A DNA stretch of 64,000 nucleotides from Paludibacteraceae bacterium (GCA_017464025.1 JAFUEI010000003.1:1-64000), one strand, 5' to 3'. Shown: positions 51,583-60,217, numbered from the stretch's first letter. Notes: generated by a model from the sequence alone, not told the origin. Program-made: numbers and translations.

Positions 51583-51906
51583 ATGTCGATACTGTTTCCA
51601 CAAGTAAGAGAACCACGGGGCTGGGACTTCCGGCCCCGATATTATGACCCCGAAAAAGAAAGGCGCAAAGAACTATTGGAGAAACGGCGCTTAGAACGGG
51701 CAAAAGAGACGGGAGAGAAGGATGGTGAGAACAGCAGGACGGAGAGAAAGCGGGAAGAGCATTACACCACCCTGCACCGCGGGTCGTTCCGCGAAGCACA
51801 TGAGGCCAACTTCCAGATGAAAGACAAGGCACGAAGCAAATCAAGAATAGCCTTCTGGTTAGCGCTGCTGGTGATGCTTGTGTTCTGCTTCTACTGGCTG
51901 ATGTAG
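51583..51906 (+). CDS. Small tail-anchored membrane protein upstream of mutL
   Basis: 107 residues: a charged cytoplasmic part (DPEKERRKELLEKRRLERAK) and one C-terminal transmembrane helix (IAFWLALLVMLVFCFYWLM). Conserved but uncharacterised in Bacteroidales. 84 bp before mutL. Confidence 0.7.
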   Translation: MSILFPQVREPRGWDFRPRYYDPEKERRKELLEKRRLERAKETGEKDGENSRTERKREEHYTTLHRGSFREAHEANFQMKDKARSKSRIAFWLALLVMLVFCFYWLM

Positions 51907-51943
51907 GAAGCGGAGAAATATAGAGTCTATATTAGAGATTAGA

Positions 51944-51953
51944 GTCTATAGAC
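51944..51953. repeat. GTCTATAGAC palindrome, copy 3
   Basis: In the gap before mutL, within TAGAGTCTATATTAGAGATT-type repeats. Confidence 0.85.
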
Positions 51954-51990
51954 AACAGATACAATTGATACAATAGCTACTTCGCGTTTT

Positions 51991-53781
51991 ATGGATATTA
52001 TACATTTGTTGCCGGACAGTGTAGCGAATCAGATAGCGGCGGGCGAGGTGATTCAGCGGCCTGCATCGTGTCTGAAAGAGTTGGTGGAGAACTCGCTTGA
52101 TGCGGGAGCGAAGACCATCCACGTGATTGTGCGTGATGCCGGTCGGACGCTACTTCAGGTGACGGACGACGGCAAGGGTATGTCGGCCACAGATGCGCGT
52201 ATGGCATTCGAGCGTCATGCGACCTCGAAGATAGCCAAAGCCGAAGACCTGTTTGCACTGCATACGATGGGTTTCCGCGGTGAGGCGCTGGCCTCGATAG
52301 CCGCAGTGGCGCAAGTGGAGGTGCTGACCCGCCGCGCCGAAGACGAGGTAGGTACGCTGGTAGAGATAAGCGGTTCAGAGGTGGTAAGGCACGAGCCGGC
52401 GCAGACAGCAGTGGGGACATGCATGAAGGTGAAGAACCTGTTCTTCAACGTGCCTGCCCGGCGCCGGTTTCTGAAAACGGACGCGACGGAGCTGCGGAAC
52501 CTGATAAACTGCTTCTACCGGATTGTGCTGGTATATCCGGACGTACACTTCGTGCTGGTAAGCGACGACGAGTTGCTGTACGACCTGCCGAAGTCGAGCT
52601 TGAAGCAACGGATAGAGGCCGTGTTCGGCCGGACGATGCGCAACGGCATCGCCTCGCGCTTAGTGGACGTCAACGCGGACACAGCGGCGGTGCGTATCTT
52701 CGGCTATATCGGTAAGCCGGAAGACGCTCAGAAGCAGGCGCAGCAATACTTCTTCGTAAACGGGAGGTACATGAAGCACCCCTATTTCCACAAGGCGGTG
52801 ATGAGTGCGTATGCCGGCATGCTGGCGCCGGACCATAATCCGTATTATTTCCTGTACTTTGACATCGAGCCGGATGCGATAGATATCAACATCCACCCGA
52901 CGAAGACAGAGATAAAATTCGCGGACGAGCAGATGATATGGCAGATTGTACTGGCTGCGGTGCGCGAGAGTTTGGGGAAATTCAACGTGACACCCTCCAT
53001 CGACTTTGACCGCGAGGGAGAAATTGAGATGCCACAGGCAGGCAGCGGACGCGGCGATGCAAAGATGCCACAGGTGAGCATTAACAGCAGTTACAATCCG
53101 TTCAAGCGGGCAGAGACGAACTACGTGCCGGGCAATTGGCAGCAGTTATATCCTTCGGCGGAGGAGCAGCGGCAAGAGACAGCGGAGAGCGAGCAGCGGC
53201 TGTTTGCGCCGGACCTGAGTCAGGCGACACCTTATCAATATAAAGAACGATATATCCTGCTGCCGGTGGAGACGGGTCTGCTGACCGTGGACCAGCATTT
53301 GGCGCATACAGCGGTGCTGTACAAGCACTTCCGCAAGCAGCAGGCCGACAAGCAGGGTGTGAAGCAGCAGGTGTTGTTCCCTGAGGTGCTGGACCTGAAT
53401 GCGGCGGATGCGACACTGCTGGTGCAGATACAGGAGGAGCTGGAGTATGTGGGGTTTGAGATATGCCAGTTGGCACCCAACTCGTTCTCGGTGGATGCCG
53501 TGCCGGCGGAGTTAGGCGGCGGCAACCCGCTACGGACGTTGATAGGCATCTTGCACGAGCTTCAGGAGACGGGAGGAAGTACGCGGGAGACCTGGGAGCA
53601 GCGGATAGCACTCTCATTAGCAGAAGACGCGGCGATAAAGCGCGGAAAGGTGCTGCAGGAGAGTGAGATGCGGGATTTGTTAGAGCGGCTGTTCGCCTTA
53701 GAGAACTACCAATATACACCAGGGGGGAAGCGGATCTGCAGCATCATAAGCGACGAGGAAATGGAGCGGAAGATGAAGTGA
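51991..53781 (+). CDS. mutL: DNA mismatch repair protein MutL
   Basis: 596 residues. N-terminal GHKL ATPase: VANQIAAGEVIQRPASCLKE, VTDDGKGM and TMGFRGEALASIAAVAQVEV. The C-terminal dimerisation domain has TVDQHLAHTAVLYKHF instead of the endonuclease motif DQHAxxExxxxE, so metal-dependent nicking is doubtful. Couples MutS recognition to strand removal. Its ATPase part is complete. Confidence 0.96.
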   Translation: MDIIHLLPDSVANQIAAGEVIQRPASCLKELVENSLDAGAKTIHVIVRDAGRTLLQVTDDGKGMSATDARMAFERHATSKIAKAEDLFALHTMGFRGEALASIAAVAQVEVLTRRAEDEVGTLVEISGSEVVRHEPAQTAVGTCMKVKNLFFNVPARRRFLKTDATELRNLINCFYRIVLVYPDVHFVLVSDDELLYDLPKSSLKQRIEAVFGRTMRNGIASRLVDVNADTAAVRIFGYIGKPEDAQKQAQQYFFVNGRYMKHPYFHKAVMSAYAGMLAPDHNPYYFLYFDIEPDAIDINIHPTKTEIKFADEQMIWQIVLAAVRESLGKFNVTPSIDFDREGEIEMPQAGSGRGDAKMPQVSINSSYNPFKRAETNYVPGNWQQLYPSAEEQRQETAESEQRLFAPDLSQATPYQYKERYILLPVETGLLTVDQHLAHTAVLYKHFRKQQADKQGVKQQVLFPEVLDLNAADATLLVQIQEELEYVGFEICQLAPNSFSVDAVPAELGGGNPLRTLIGILHELQETGGSTRETWEQRIALSLAEDAAIKRGKVLQESEMRDLLERLFALENYQYTPGGKRICSIISDEEMERKMK

Positions 53782-53845
53782 GGCTTTTAAGGGCGGCAAG
53801 GACAATAAGGTCCTTAAAGTCTTTAAGGTCTATAAGGTTCATAGA

Positions 53846-53855
53846 GTCTATAGAC
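53846..53855. repeat. GTCTATAGAC palindrome, copy 4
   Basis: Between mutL and the metallophosphatase gene, next to GGTCCTTAAAGTCTTTAAGG-type repeats (53810-53840). Confidence 0.85.
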
Positions 53856-53906
53856 CTTGAGGACGACAAGAAAGAACCAACAAGAAAGAAAACAAACCAT
53901 ACAGAT

Positions 53907-54746
53907 ATGAAGAGAACATTGATGATGACCATGGCGGTGACGCTGGGTATGATGCTGGGCGGATGCGGCAGCAAAAAAGAGGCTGTGACGCTGACGATTC
54001 TTCACACGAACGACACACATTCGCAAGTGGAACCCAAGGCGGACAACGACCGCGGCGGCTATGCCCGCCGGATGAGTTACATCACGGCTGAACGCGAGCA
54101 AGACCCCGAACTTCTGCTGCTTGACGCGGGCGACTTCTGGCAGGGAACACCGTACTTCAACTTCCTGCACGGGCGTGTGGAGGTGGATGCCTTGAACCGG
54201 ATGGGTTATGACGCCGCGACTTTGGGCAACCATGAGTTCGACAACGGCGTGGACACGTTAGCGGCAGTGCTGCGTGAAGCGAAGTTCCCGATAGTATGTG
54301 CGAACTACCGCGTGGAGGGAACTCCGCTTGAGGGCATCGTGAAGCCCTACATCATTGTGAAGCGCAAGGGCGTGAAGGTGGGCATCATCGGTTTGGGCGT
54401 GAAGCCGGACGCACTGATAGCGAAGGAAAACTTCGCGCCGGTGGTGTGGGAACACCCGTATGCGGTGGCAAACCGGACGGCTGAGCGTCTGAAGAAGAAA
54501 GAGGGTTGCGACGTGGTGGTCGTGCTGTCGCACTTGGGCACGGAAGTAAGTCACGGCGACACGGAGGGTATATGCGACCGTTCGTTGGCAGAACAGAGCC
54601 GGAACATAGACGTGATAATAGGCGGGCACACGCACAAGGTAGTGGAACATCTGACGGTGCAGAATCTGGACGGAGAGCCTGTGGTGCTACGCCAGACGGG
54701 GAAGAGCGGGGTGAACATGGGAAAACTGACGCTGACGATAGAATAA
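53907..54746 (+). CDS. 5'-nucleotidase-like metallophosphatase lipoprotein
   Basis: 279 residues from ATG 53907 (lipoprotein signal MKRTLMMTMAVTLGMMLGGC). It is the catalytic domain of UshA-type enzymes: ILHTNDTHSQ, LLDAGDFWQGTP, TLGNHEFDNG, SHLGTEVSHG, IGGHTH. The usual second, substrate-binding domain (5_nucleotid_C) is absent; in many Bacteroidales it is a separate gene, but none follows here. Exported nucleotide or sugar-phosphate hydrolase. Confidence 0.9.
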   Translation: MKRTLMMTMAVTLGMMLGGCGSKKEAVTLTILHTNDTHSQVEPKADNDRGGYARRMSYITAEREQDPELLLLDAGDFWQGTPYFNFLHGRVEVDALNRMGYDAATLGNHEFDNGVDTLAAVLREAKFPIVCANYRVEGTPLEGIVKPYIIVKRKGVKVGIIGLGVKPDALIAKENFAPVVWEHPYAVANRTAERLKKKEGCDVVVVLSHLGTEVSHGDTEGICDRSLAEQSRNIDVIIGGHTHKVVEHLTVQNLDGEPVVLRQTGKSGVNMGKLTLTIE

Positions 54747-54803
54747 GCAAAGCGGCGGAAAGCGGCCGTTGGATTGACCGAAAAAACTGTTAGACAAGTA
54801 ATA

Positions 54804-54835
54804 TTTGCATAATTCAACTATTTGTAGTAATTTTG
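54804..54835 (+). promoter_or_regulatory. Promoter of acpP-fabF-rnc
   Basis: TTTG (54804-54807), 20 nt, TAATTTTG (54828-54835). Confidence 0.8.
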
Positions 54836-54907
54836 CCCCGTTTTTGTGCGAGTATGCCCAAACAGAGAAAAGAAACAAACGTTTAACCCTATAAAAACAA
54901 GATGCTT

Positions 54908-55147
54908 ATGTCTGAAATTGAAAACAAAGTGAAGGCCATTATCGTGGACAAACTCGGTGTGGACGAGAAAGAAGTGACCATGGAAGCGAACTTCTCGAGT
55001 GATTTGAACGCCGACTCGTTGGATACCGTAGAGCTCATCATGGAGTTCGAGAAAGAGTTTGGTATCTCTATCCCTGACGAAGACACGGAGAAGATATCCA
55101 CCGTAGGTGACGCCGTGAAATACGTAGAGGAGGCCACGAAGGCCTGA
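54908..55147 (+). CDS. acpP: Acyl carrier protein
   Basis: 79 residues from ATG 54908 (an ATG at 54902 is possible). 4'-phosphopantetheine attachment Ser37 in [17 protein letters not shown]. Very acidic. Carries growing fatty acids. Precedes fabF and rnc, the classic order. Confidence 0.97.
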   Translation: MSEIENKVKAIIVDKLGVDEKEVTMEANFSSDLNADSLDTVELIMEFEKEFGISIPDEDTEKISTVGDAVKYVEEATKA

Positions 55148-55238
55148 TTGCGTTCTGACAAAGAAAGTGCTGCTTGCGTCCTCCGCGAGGGGGACGTGAG
55201 CGTTTTATAGTATCTTCATTAATGGCAAACAGATTGAT

Positions 55239-56492
55239 ATGGAACTGAAAAGAGTAGTAGTGACGGGACTGGGGGCGCTGACGCCGATAGGCAATACGGT
55301 GGAGGAGACATGGGCAGCCATGCAGGCGGGCGTAAGCGGTTCCGCTCCGATAACGCATTTTGACGCTTCGAAGTCCAAGACCCGGTTTGCGTGTGAGGTG
55401 AAGGGTTTTGACCCTGCATCGTTTATTGACCGCAAGGAATTGAGGAAGCTTGACGCCTACTTGCAGTATGCGCTGCAGAGTGCGCGTGAGGCGATGAAGG
55501 ATGCGGGATTTGACATGGAGAAGGAGGACAAGGACCGTATGGGCGTGATCTGGGGAACCGGCATGGGCGGTCTGCGTACGTTTGAGGATGGCATGATTGA
55601 CTTCGGCCGAGGTGACGGCACGCCGTATTTCAGTCCGTTTTTCCTGCCGAAAGTGATATGTGACATGTCGGCCGGTCAGTTGTCGATACAATACGGTCTG
55701 CGTGGTCCGAACTACGTGACGCTGTCGGCATGCGCAAGTTCGAGCCATGCTATAGCGGATGCTTTCAACCTGATACGGTTGGGCAAGGCCGATGTGATGA
55801 TGACGGGCGGCAGCGAAGCGGCTATAACGGTAGCGGGCATAGGTTGCTTCAACTCGATGCATGCTTTGTCGCAGCATAATGACAGCCCGGCGACGGCGTC
55901 TCGTCCGTTCTCCGGCAGCCGCGACGGGTTTGTGCTTGGCGAAGGTGCCGCCTGCCTGATACTGGAGGAATATGAGCATGCCGTAGGCCGCGGCGCGAAG
56001 ATATATGCCGAATTGGCGGGTGCGGGTATGACGGCTGACGCCTATCACATGACGGCTCCGGACCCCGAAGGGCGCGGTGCGCTGCGCGTGATGCAGGAAG
56101 CACTGCTGGACGGCGGCATAAGGCCGGAGGACGTGGACTACATCAACACGCACGGCACGTCCACGCCGCTTGGCGACATCTCGGAACTGAAGGCGATAGC
56201 GGGGCTGTTTGGCGAACATACCTACAAGATGAACCTGAGTTCGACAAAATCGATGACGGGTCATCTATTAGGCGCAACGGGCGCAGTAGAGGCCTTAGCC
56301 ACGGTGTTGAGCATCAAGCACGGCATCGTGCCTCCGACCATCAACCACGAAGACGGTGACGACGACCCGCAGATTGACTACAGGCTGAACTTCACCTTCG
56401 GGAAGGCGCAGGAGCGTGACATCCGGTACGCGCTGAGCAACACCTTCGGCTTTGGCGGCCATAACGCAAGCCTGCTCTTCAAGAAGATTTGA
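55239..56492 (+). CDS. fabF: 3-oxoacyl-ACP synthase II
   Basis: 417 residues. Catalytic Cys165 in TLSACASSSHAIADA, first His in YINTHGTSTPLGD, second in SMTGHLLGATGAVEA. Condenses malonyl-ACP with acyl-ACP in fatty acid elongation. Ends two bases before the rnc start codon. Confidence 0.97.
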   Translation: MELKRVVVTGLGALTPIGNTVEETWAAMQAGVSGSAPITHFDASKSKTRFACEVKGFDPASFIDRKELRKLDAYLQYALQSAREAMKDAGFDMEKEDKDRMGVIWGTGMGGLRTFEDGMIDFGRGDGTPYFSPFFLPKVICDMSAGQLSIQYGLRGPNYVTLSACASSSHAIADAFNLIRLGKADVMMTGGSEAAITVAGIGCFNSMHALSQHNDSPATASRPFSGSRDGFVLGEGAACLILEEYEHAVGRGAKIYAELAGAGMTADAYHMTAPDPEGRGALRVMQEALLDGGIRPEDVDYINTHGTSTPLGDISELKAIAGLFGEHTYKMNLSSTKSMTGHLLGATGAVEALATVLSIKHGIVPPTINHEDGDDDPQIDYRLNFTFGKAQERDIRYALSNTFGFGGHNASLLFKKI

Positions 56493-56494
56493 AT

Positions 56495-57202
56495 ATGCTG
56501 ATAAGCAAGTTGATAAACAGGATAAGGCTCATTCGGGAAAAGAAAGAGCCTTATTTGTTTTGGAAGGAGCTGTTAGGCTATGAGCCGAAGGAACTGACGC
56601 TGTATGAGCAGGCGCTGACGCACCGTTCAGCAAGCCGGAACAGCAACGAGCGGCTGGAGTATTTGGGTGATGCGGTGATAGGTCTGACGGTGGCGAAGGT
56701 GCTGTACGAACTATATCCGAAAGCGGACGAAGGCTTTCTAACGCGTGCGCGTGCGAAAGTGGTGTGCAGGGAGCATTTGAACCGCGTGTGCCATGAGTTG
56801 GGGATAGACAAGCGTCTGACGACGGGCTCGCCGGTGAAGCGGAACACGGAGAACATCTACGGCAACGCCTACGAGGCGTTAGCGGGAGCGATATACATAG
56901 AAGCGGGCTTCGGACGGGCGGAAGCGTTTGTAAGACGGACGCTGGCCGGCAAGGAGAGCGTGCTGCGTCATCTGGTGGAGAAGGAGTCAGACTTCAAGTC
57001 GCGTCTGTTAGAATGGGGACAAAGCCGGCAGAAGAGCATCGTGTTTGAACAGACGGAAGAGCGTTATGACAGCCGCGAGGACAAGCACGTGTTTGTCTAT
57101 CGGGTGTTAGTGGACGGCATAGAGGCGGCGCAGGCGGCAGGTCATTCAAAGCGTGAAGCCCAGCAGACAGCAGCCCGGAAAGCGCTGAGAGCGGCCCGAT
57201 AA
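56495..57202 (+). CDS. rnc: Ribonuclease III
   Basis: 235 residues from ATG 56495. Catalytic signature NERLEYLGDAVIGL and the second acidic site NAYEALAGAIYIEAGFG; C-terminal dsRNA-binding domain (DFKSRLLEWGQSRQKSIVFE, GHSKREAQQTAARKALRAAR). Processes rRNA precursors and double-stranded RNA. Confidence 0.96.
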   Translation: MLISKLINRIRLIREKKEPYLFWKELLGYEPKELTLYEQALTHRSASRNSNERLEYLGDAVIGLTVAKVLYELYPKADEGFLTRARAKVVCREHLNRVCHELGIDKRLTTGSPVKRNTENIYGNAYEALAGAIYIEAGFGRAEAFVRRTLAGKESVLRHLVEKESDFKSRLLEWGQSRQKSIVFEQTEERYDSREDKHVFVYRVLVDGIEAAQAAGHSKREAQQTAARKALRAAR

Positions 57203-57266
57203 CGAAACCATCCAACCATATTTTCCGGCTATTCGTCCTATGAAAACGGCAAGGCCGCAATAAAAA

Positions 57267-57298
57267 TATGTTTTACAACATAAAAAGGCGTACCTTTG
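57267..57298 (+). promoter_or_regulatory. Promoter of the winged-helix gene
   Basis: TATG (57267-57270), 20 nt, TACCTTTG (57291-57298). Confidence 0.65.
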
Positions 57299-57341
57299 CA
57301 GTCAGAAAGAAGAAAACCAACCAAACTATAAGGTATTAATC

Positions 57342-57539
57342 ATGTTAACAGCGAAAATCGGTGAGAATGCAGGCTTGGTCTGGAATGCACTGCAAGGCGG
57401 TGCTCTCACCACGGAAGCTCTGAAGAAAGCTACAAAACTGAAAGTTGCAGACCTTAATCTGGCTTTAGGCTGGCTCGCCCGTGAAGGCAAAATCAGCTTT
57501 GAGATATCAGAGAAGGAAACCATCATCAGTCTGCTCTAA
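57342..57539 (+). CDS. Small winged-helix protein, 65 residues
   Basis: Conserved Bacteroidetes type: MLTAKIGENAGLVWNALQGG, then LTTEALKKATKLKVADLNLA as helix-turn-helix and WLAREGKISFEISEKETIIS as wing. Probably DNA-binding; targets unknown. Own promoter and terminator hairpin suggest a single-gene unit. Confidence 0.85.
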   Translation: MLTAKIGENAGLVWNALQGGALTTEALKKATKLKVADLNLALGWLAREGKISFEISEKETIISLL

Positions 57540-57560
57540 GACGGCAGTCTGAAAGCAGAG

Positions 57561-57614
57561 GTGCGCCGAAGCGCACAAACAGCAGGGACGGTATGGAAAA
57601 TACCGTCCTTGCTG
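57561..57614. terminator. Terminator hairpins between convergent genes
   Basis: GTGCGC-CGAA-GCGCAC (57561-57576 region) and a 15-bp stem CAGCAGGGACGGTAT/ATACCGTCCTTGCTG (57580-57594, 57600-57614). No long T-run on either side, so efficiency is unknown. Confidence 0.55.
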
Positions 57615-57633
57615 TGTTGGTCGGGAGATTGGG

Positions 57634-58431
57634 TCAGAGTAGTTGGGAGAGGGCATCGTAGTAGCGGGGCGAGACAGGTACGGCCCTTACCTCGGGGTTG
57701 TCCAGTTCGGCGAGGATAATGCCGTCTTTGTCGCGGCGGAGGACCTTGACGTGCTGCGGATTGACATAATAGGAGCGCTGGCAACGGACGAGCCCGTGCT
57801 TGGCAGCCACCGCTTCGAGCGACTTCATGGAACAGCGGAGCATATAATCTTTGATGCGGTTGCCTTCGACATAGCGCACAACGACATAGTTTTCGCGGGC
57901 CTCGACACACAGGACAGCGGAAGGGGCGACGACGAGTTTGAGTTTGCGGGTATTGTCGTAGAAACGCATGAGGGATTCGTCATCAACCGTTTCATCGCGC
58001 TCGCCAGCGATAAAGACAGCGAGGGAGAGGATGATATAGGGGAAGCAGAGGACGAGGAGGAGGTAGCCCAAGCTGTAGCCCACTGCAGGGAAATAAGCAT
58101 AAGCGCCATGGGAGATGAGGGTCATATAGAGGCCGGTGAAGAAGGCGGCAATGACAGTTTCGGCCACACACCAGAAGGTGTAGAACATCCAGTTGAGGCG
58201 GAGAAGTTTGCGCAGCACAAAGAGGAGATTGCGAAAGACGGCCAGAACCGCCATGAGGATGGCGGAGACCATCAGGAGGTTAAAGACATAGATTTCCTGT
58301 CCGGCACCGAGAAAGCGGACTATCGACTGGGGCTCATAGAGGAGCACGAAGACGAGGAAGAAGAGGGGCAGGCCGACGTAGAACCAAATCTGCGTAGTCG
58401 GACGGTAGAAGATACGCGGAATCTGTCGCAT
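57634..58431 (-). CDS. LytTR-type membrane-bound DNA-binding regulator (paralogue)
   Basis: 265 residues with about four membrane helices (IWFYVGLPLFFLVFVLLYEP, VFNLLMVSAILMAVLAVFRN, VGYSLGYLLLVLCFPYIILS) and a C-terminal LytTR domain (EARENYVVVRYVEGNRIKDY, HGLVRCQRSYYVNPQHVKVL, VRAVPVSPRYYDALSQLL). Same architecture as the gene at 24918. Its upstream region holds several GTCAC/GTGAC half-sites (58447-58500), possible self-binding sites. Confidence 0.88.
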   Translation of the reverse strand: MRQIPRIFYRPTTQIWFYVGLPLFFLVFVLLYEPQSIVRFLGAGQEIYVFNLLMVSAILMAVLAVFRNLLFVLRKLLRLNWMFYTFWCVAETVIAAFFTGLYMTLISHGAYAYFPAVGYSLGYLLLVLCFPYIILSLAVFIAGERDETVDDESLMRFYDNTRKLKLVVAPSAVLCVEARENYVVVRYVEGNRIKDYMLRCSMKSLEAVAAKHGLVRCQRSYYVNPQHVKVLRRDKDGIILAELDNPEVRAVPVSPRYYDALSQLL

Positions 58432-58560
58432 AAGAGGATGTTTTTAGTCACTTTTGACGATGTGACAAAAACGGAGAAAGGCGGATTTCGTCACAAATAA
58501 GCCGTTTTAGTCATCATTCAACTATATTCCGTCAAAAATCATACCATACCGTCACCATCT

Positions 58561-58592
58561 TTTCATGGAAGAAGGAGAAGGGCGTAATTTTG
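58561..58592 (+). promoter_or_regulatory. Promoter of a short transcription unit
   Basis: TTTC (58561-58564), 20 nt, TAATTTTG (58585-58592). Confidence 0.65.
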
Positions 58593-58655
58593 CAGCGTCG
58601 AAAGACAGACATAAGCAAACGTTTTTATCACCAGAACCCTTAAAGCCTATTCACT

Positions 58656-58772
58656 ATGGACAAGTATTTGCAGAAATCGGTAAACGTACGGATGAGCGAC
58701 TTCGACATCATCGCCGAAGCATTGCTCGGAAGACGGCGCAGGGCCCACGCGACCCAGGAGCTGCGCAGATGA
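58656..58772 (+). CDS. Small ORF, 38 residues, on a short promoter-terminator unit
   Basis: MDKYLQKSVNVRMSDFDIIA is followed by an Arg-rich end (LGRRRRAHATQELRR). No family recognised. It sits ~57 nt downstream of a predicted transcription start and 27 bp before a strong terminator, so the whole transcript (~240 nt) could be a small mRNA, a small RNA or both. Confidence 0.5.
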   Translation: MDKYLQKSVNVRMSDFDIIAEALLGRRRRAHATQELRR

Positions 58773-58799
58773 GGACAACATGCGAGGAATGAACGCAAG

Positions 58800-58838
58800 A
58801 AGAGAGACTTCGCCGGAAGGCGGGGGCTCTCTTTTGTT
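58800..58838 (+). terminator. Intrinsic terminator of the short unit
   Basis: AAGAGAGACTTCGCC-GGAA-GGCGGGGGCTCTCTT (58800-58833, with U-G pairs) followed by TTTTGTT; GGAA tetraloop. Confidence 0.85.
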
Positions 58839-58849
58839 GTGAAAATGTG

Positions 58850-58938
58850 GAATTGGGGAACTGGAGAATTGTGGAGTCGGGGAAGTGCGGAGGCGGTTAG
58901 CCATGCAGATGCGAGACGCGCAGATGGCACGCCTCTAC
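58850..58938. repeat. AATTGGGG tract plus REP-like element, copy 4
   Basis: GGAATTGGGGAACTGGAGAATTG (58849-58871 region) followed by GCGAGACGCGCAGATGGCAC-GCCTCTAC (58911-58937). The stretch 58839-58984 otherwise holds nothing recognisable. Confidence 0.7.
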
Positions 58939-58984
58939 AATGTGAATCGGAAACAGAGATGCCCTGCAGGCAGAAGAAGAAAGT

Positions 58985-59182
58985 TTATACGTTCTGCTCG
59001 GGAGCGGGCATGATAAGACAAAGGATGAGGTAGAGAATCAGTCCGGGGAAGCCGGCCAAGAAGACCGAACAAGCAGCATAGATGACGCGGACAAGCGTGG
59101 GGTCGATGTCCATGTACTCTGCAATGCCGGCGCATACGCCGGCCAGCATCTTGTTGGAAGATTTACGAAGTTTCTTTTCCAT
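58985..59182 (-). CDS. PspC-domain membrane protein
   Basis: 65 residues: KLRKSSNKMLAGVCAGIAEY, VRVIYAACSVFLAGFPGLIL and one or two membrane spans, the minimal PspC domain. In Bacteroidetes these small PspC proteins accompany envelope stress control. A MITE begins 13 bp upstream of the start codon and may have replaced its promoter. Confidence 0.9.
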   Translation of the reverse strand: MEKKLRKSSNKMLAGVCAGIAEYMDIDPTLVRVIYAACSVFLAGFPGLILYLILCLIMPAPEQNV

Positions 59183-59194
59183 AACGGGATTGTA

Positions 59195-59401
59195 TTAAGG
59201 GCACTTCTAAAAATTCCACGTTTTTAGTTTAGCCCGTTTAGTTAATAAATTTGGCACTTTTATACTGCTTTTGGGTTTCTCTCGGTATCTTGCTGACTTT
59301 CACTCAGTCACAATGCCCGCATTGCTCCATCACTTAAGCCAGCAATCTACACAAGATAAATCCCAAAATCAGCATAAAGCAATTTTTAGAAGCGCCCTTA
59401 A
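59195..59401. mobile_element. MITE-like element, 207 bp, with 21-bp terminal inverted repeats
   Basis: Left end TTAAGGGCACTTCTAAAAATT (59195-59215) and right end AATTTTTAGAAGCGCCCTTAA (59381-59401) are inverted copies with one mismatch. TTAA at each edge may be the target duplication or part of the repeat. The inside has no transposase; a plus-strand frame (LLHHLSQQSTQDKSQNQHK) may be a relic of one. It separates the PspC gene from the thioesterase gene. Confidence 0.85.
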
Positions 59402-59430
59402 GGATGAGTTCAATTCAGGAGAGAGGGGAA

Positions 59431-60159
59431 TCAGCAGGACGGCTGGGCGTCGGCCCCGCCTGAGAAGCAGAAGACGGTGGAGACATGGCCTTCGAGACGG
59501 AGGACGACATAGACCTCGCCGCCGAGGCAGCATACTGCGGGCGAGAGCACATCACCGAGGCGCGCCGGAACCTTATATTCGATACGGACCCGTTGCACAA
59601 CGAAGCCGTCGGGCAGAAGTTCGAGCGCCATGCGGAGGTACTCAGCATTGTTGACATGGCGGTTGTAGTCGATATCGTTGTGACGAACAGGAATATCGGG
59701 AAGCGTGCAGAAGTCGTGTTGCGGAATGACGATACGCCGCTCGGTGTATTCCATTGGCACAGGCGGCTCGAGGCAGACGCTGTGCTGGACATCTTCGGGA
59801 ACCTTCTGCAGGCGGCCTGTGGCCCTGTTGACGAAAGCTCCCATGCCCCAGCTGACATAGCAGGGCCGGTCGTCGGCATCATAGATACAGGTGTTGCGCA
59901 AGCCAAAGAGGGCATTGACCTCATAGACGGAAGTGGTTACGCGCAGGTCTTCGCCATAGGAAGGGACACGGAGAATGTCGAGCTGCCGGTAGGCGAGCAG
60001 CTGGCCCATACCGTTGTCGCGAAAGTAGTTTTCAAAGACAGGCTCGGAGCGGAGCCACAGTTCGGAGCAGTCCTGCATGGTCTGCATCACGCGGTAGAGT
60101 TTCATCCGGCCGTTTTCATCGCAGGCACTGGGATAGACTTTGACAGGAAGGGAGTACAT
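59431..60159 (-). CDS. Acyl-ACP thioesterase (FatA-like)
   Basis: 242 residues of double-hotdog fold: YPSACDENGRMKLYRVMQTM (first hotdog) and IPVRHNDIDYNRHVNNAEYL (second, with the conserved NxH..N..Y pattern). Releases free fatty acids from ACP. Own promoter with a perfect palindrome in its spacer, suggesting repressor control. Confidence 0.9.
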   Translation of the reverse strand: MYSLPVKVYPSACDENGRMKLYRVMQTMQDCSELWLRSEPVFENYFRDNGMGQLLAYRQLDILRVPSYGEDLRVTTSVYEVNALFGLRNTCIYDADDRPCYVSWGMGAFVNRATGRLQKVPEDVQHSVCLEPPVPMEYTERRIVIPQHDFCTLPDIPVRHNDIDYNRHVNNAEYLRMALELLPDGFVVQRVRIEYKVPARLGDVLSPAVCCLGGEVYVVLRLEGHVSTVFCFSGGADAQPSC

Positions 60160-60217
60160 TTCGTATCAGATGTTAGAGGCCGCGGTTCTTGCGGACCGGC
60201 GGGGCGATAACAGGGTG

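Noticed and set aside
59271..59654. A 127-codon plus-strand ORF
   Set aside because: It runs from inside the MITE into antisense of the thioesterase gene; at most a transposase relic.
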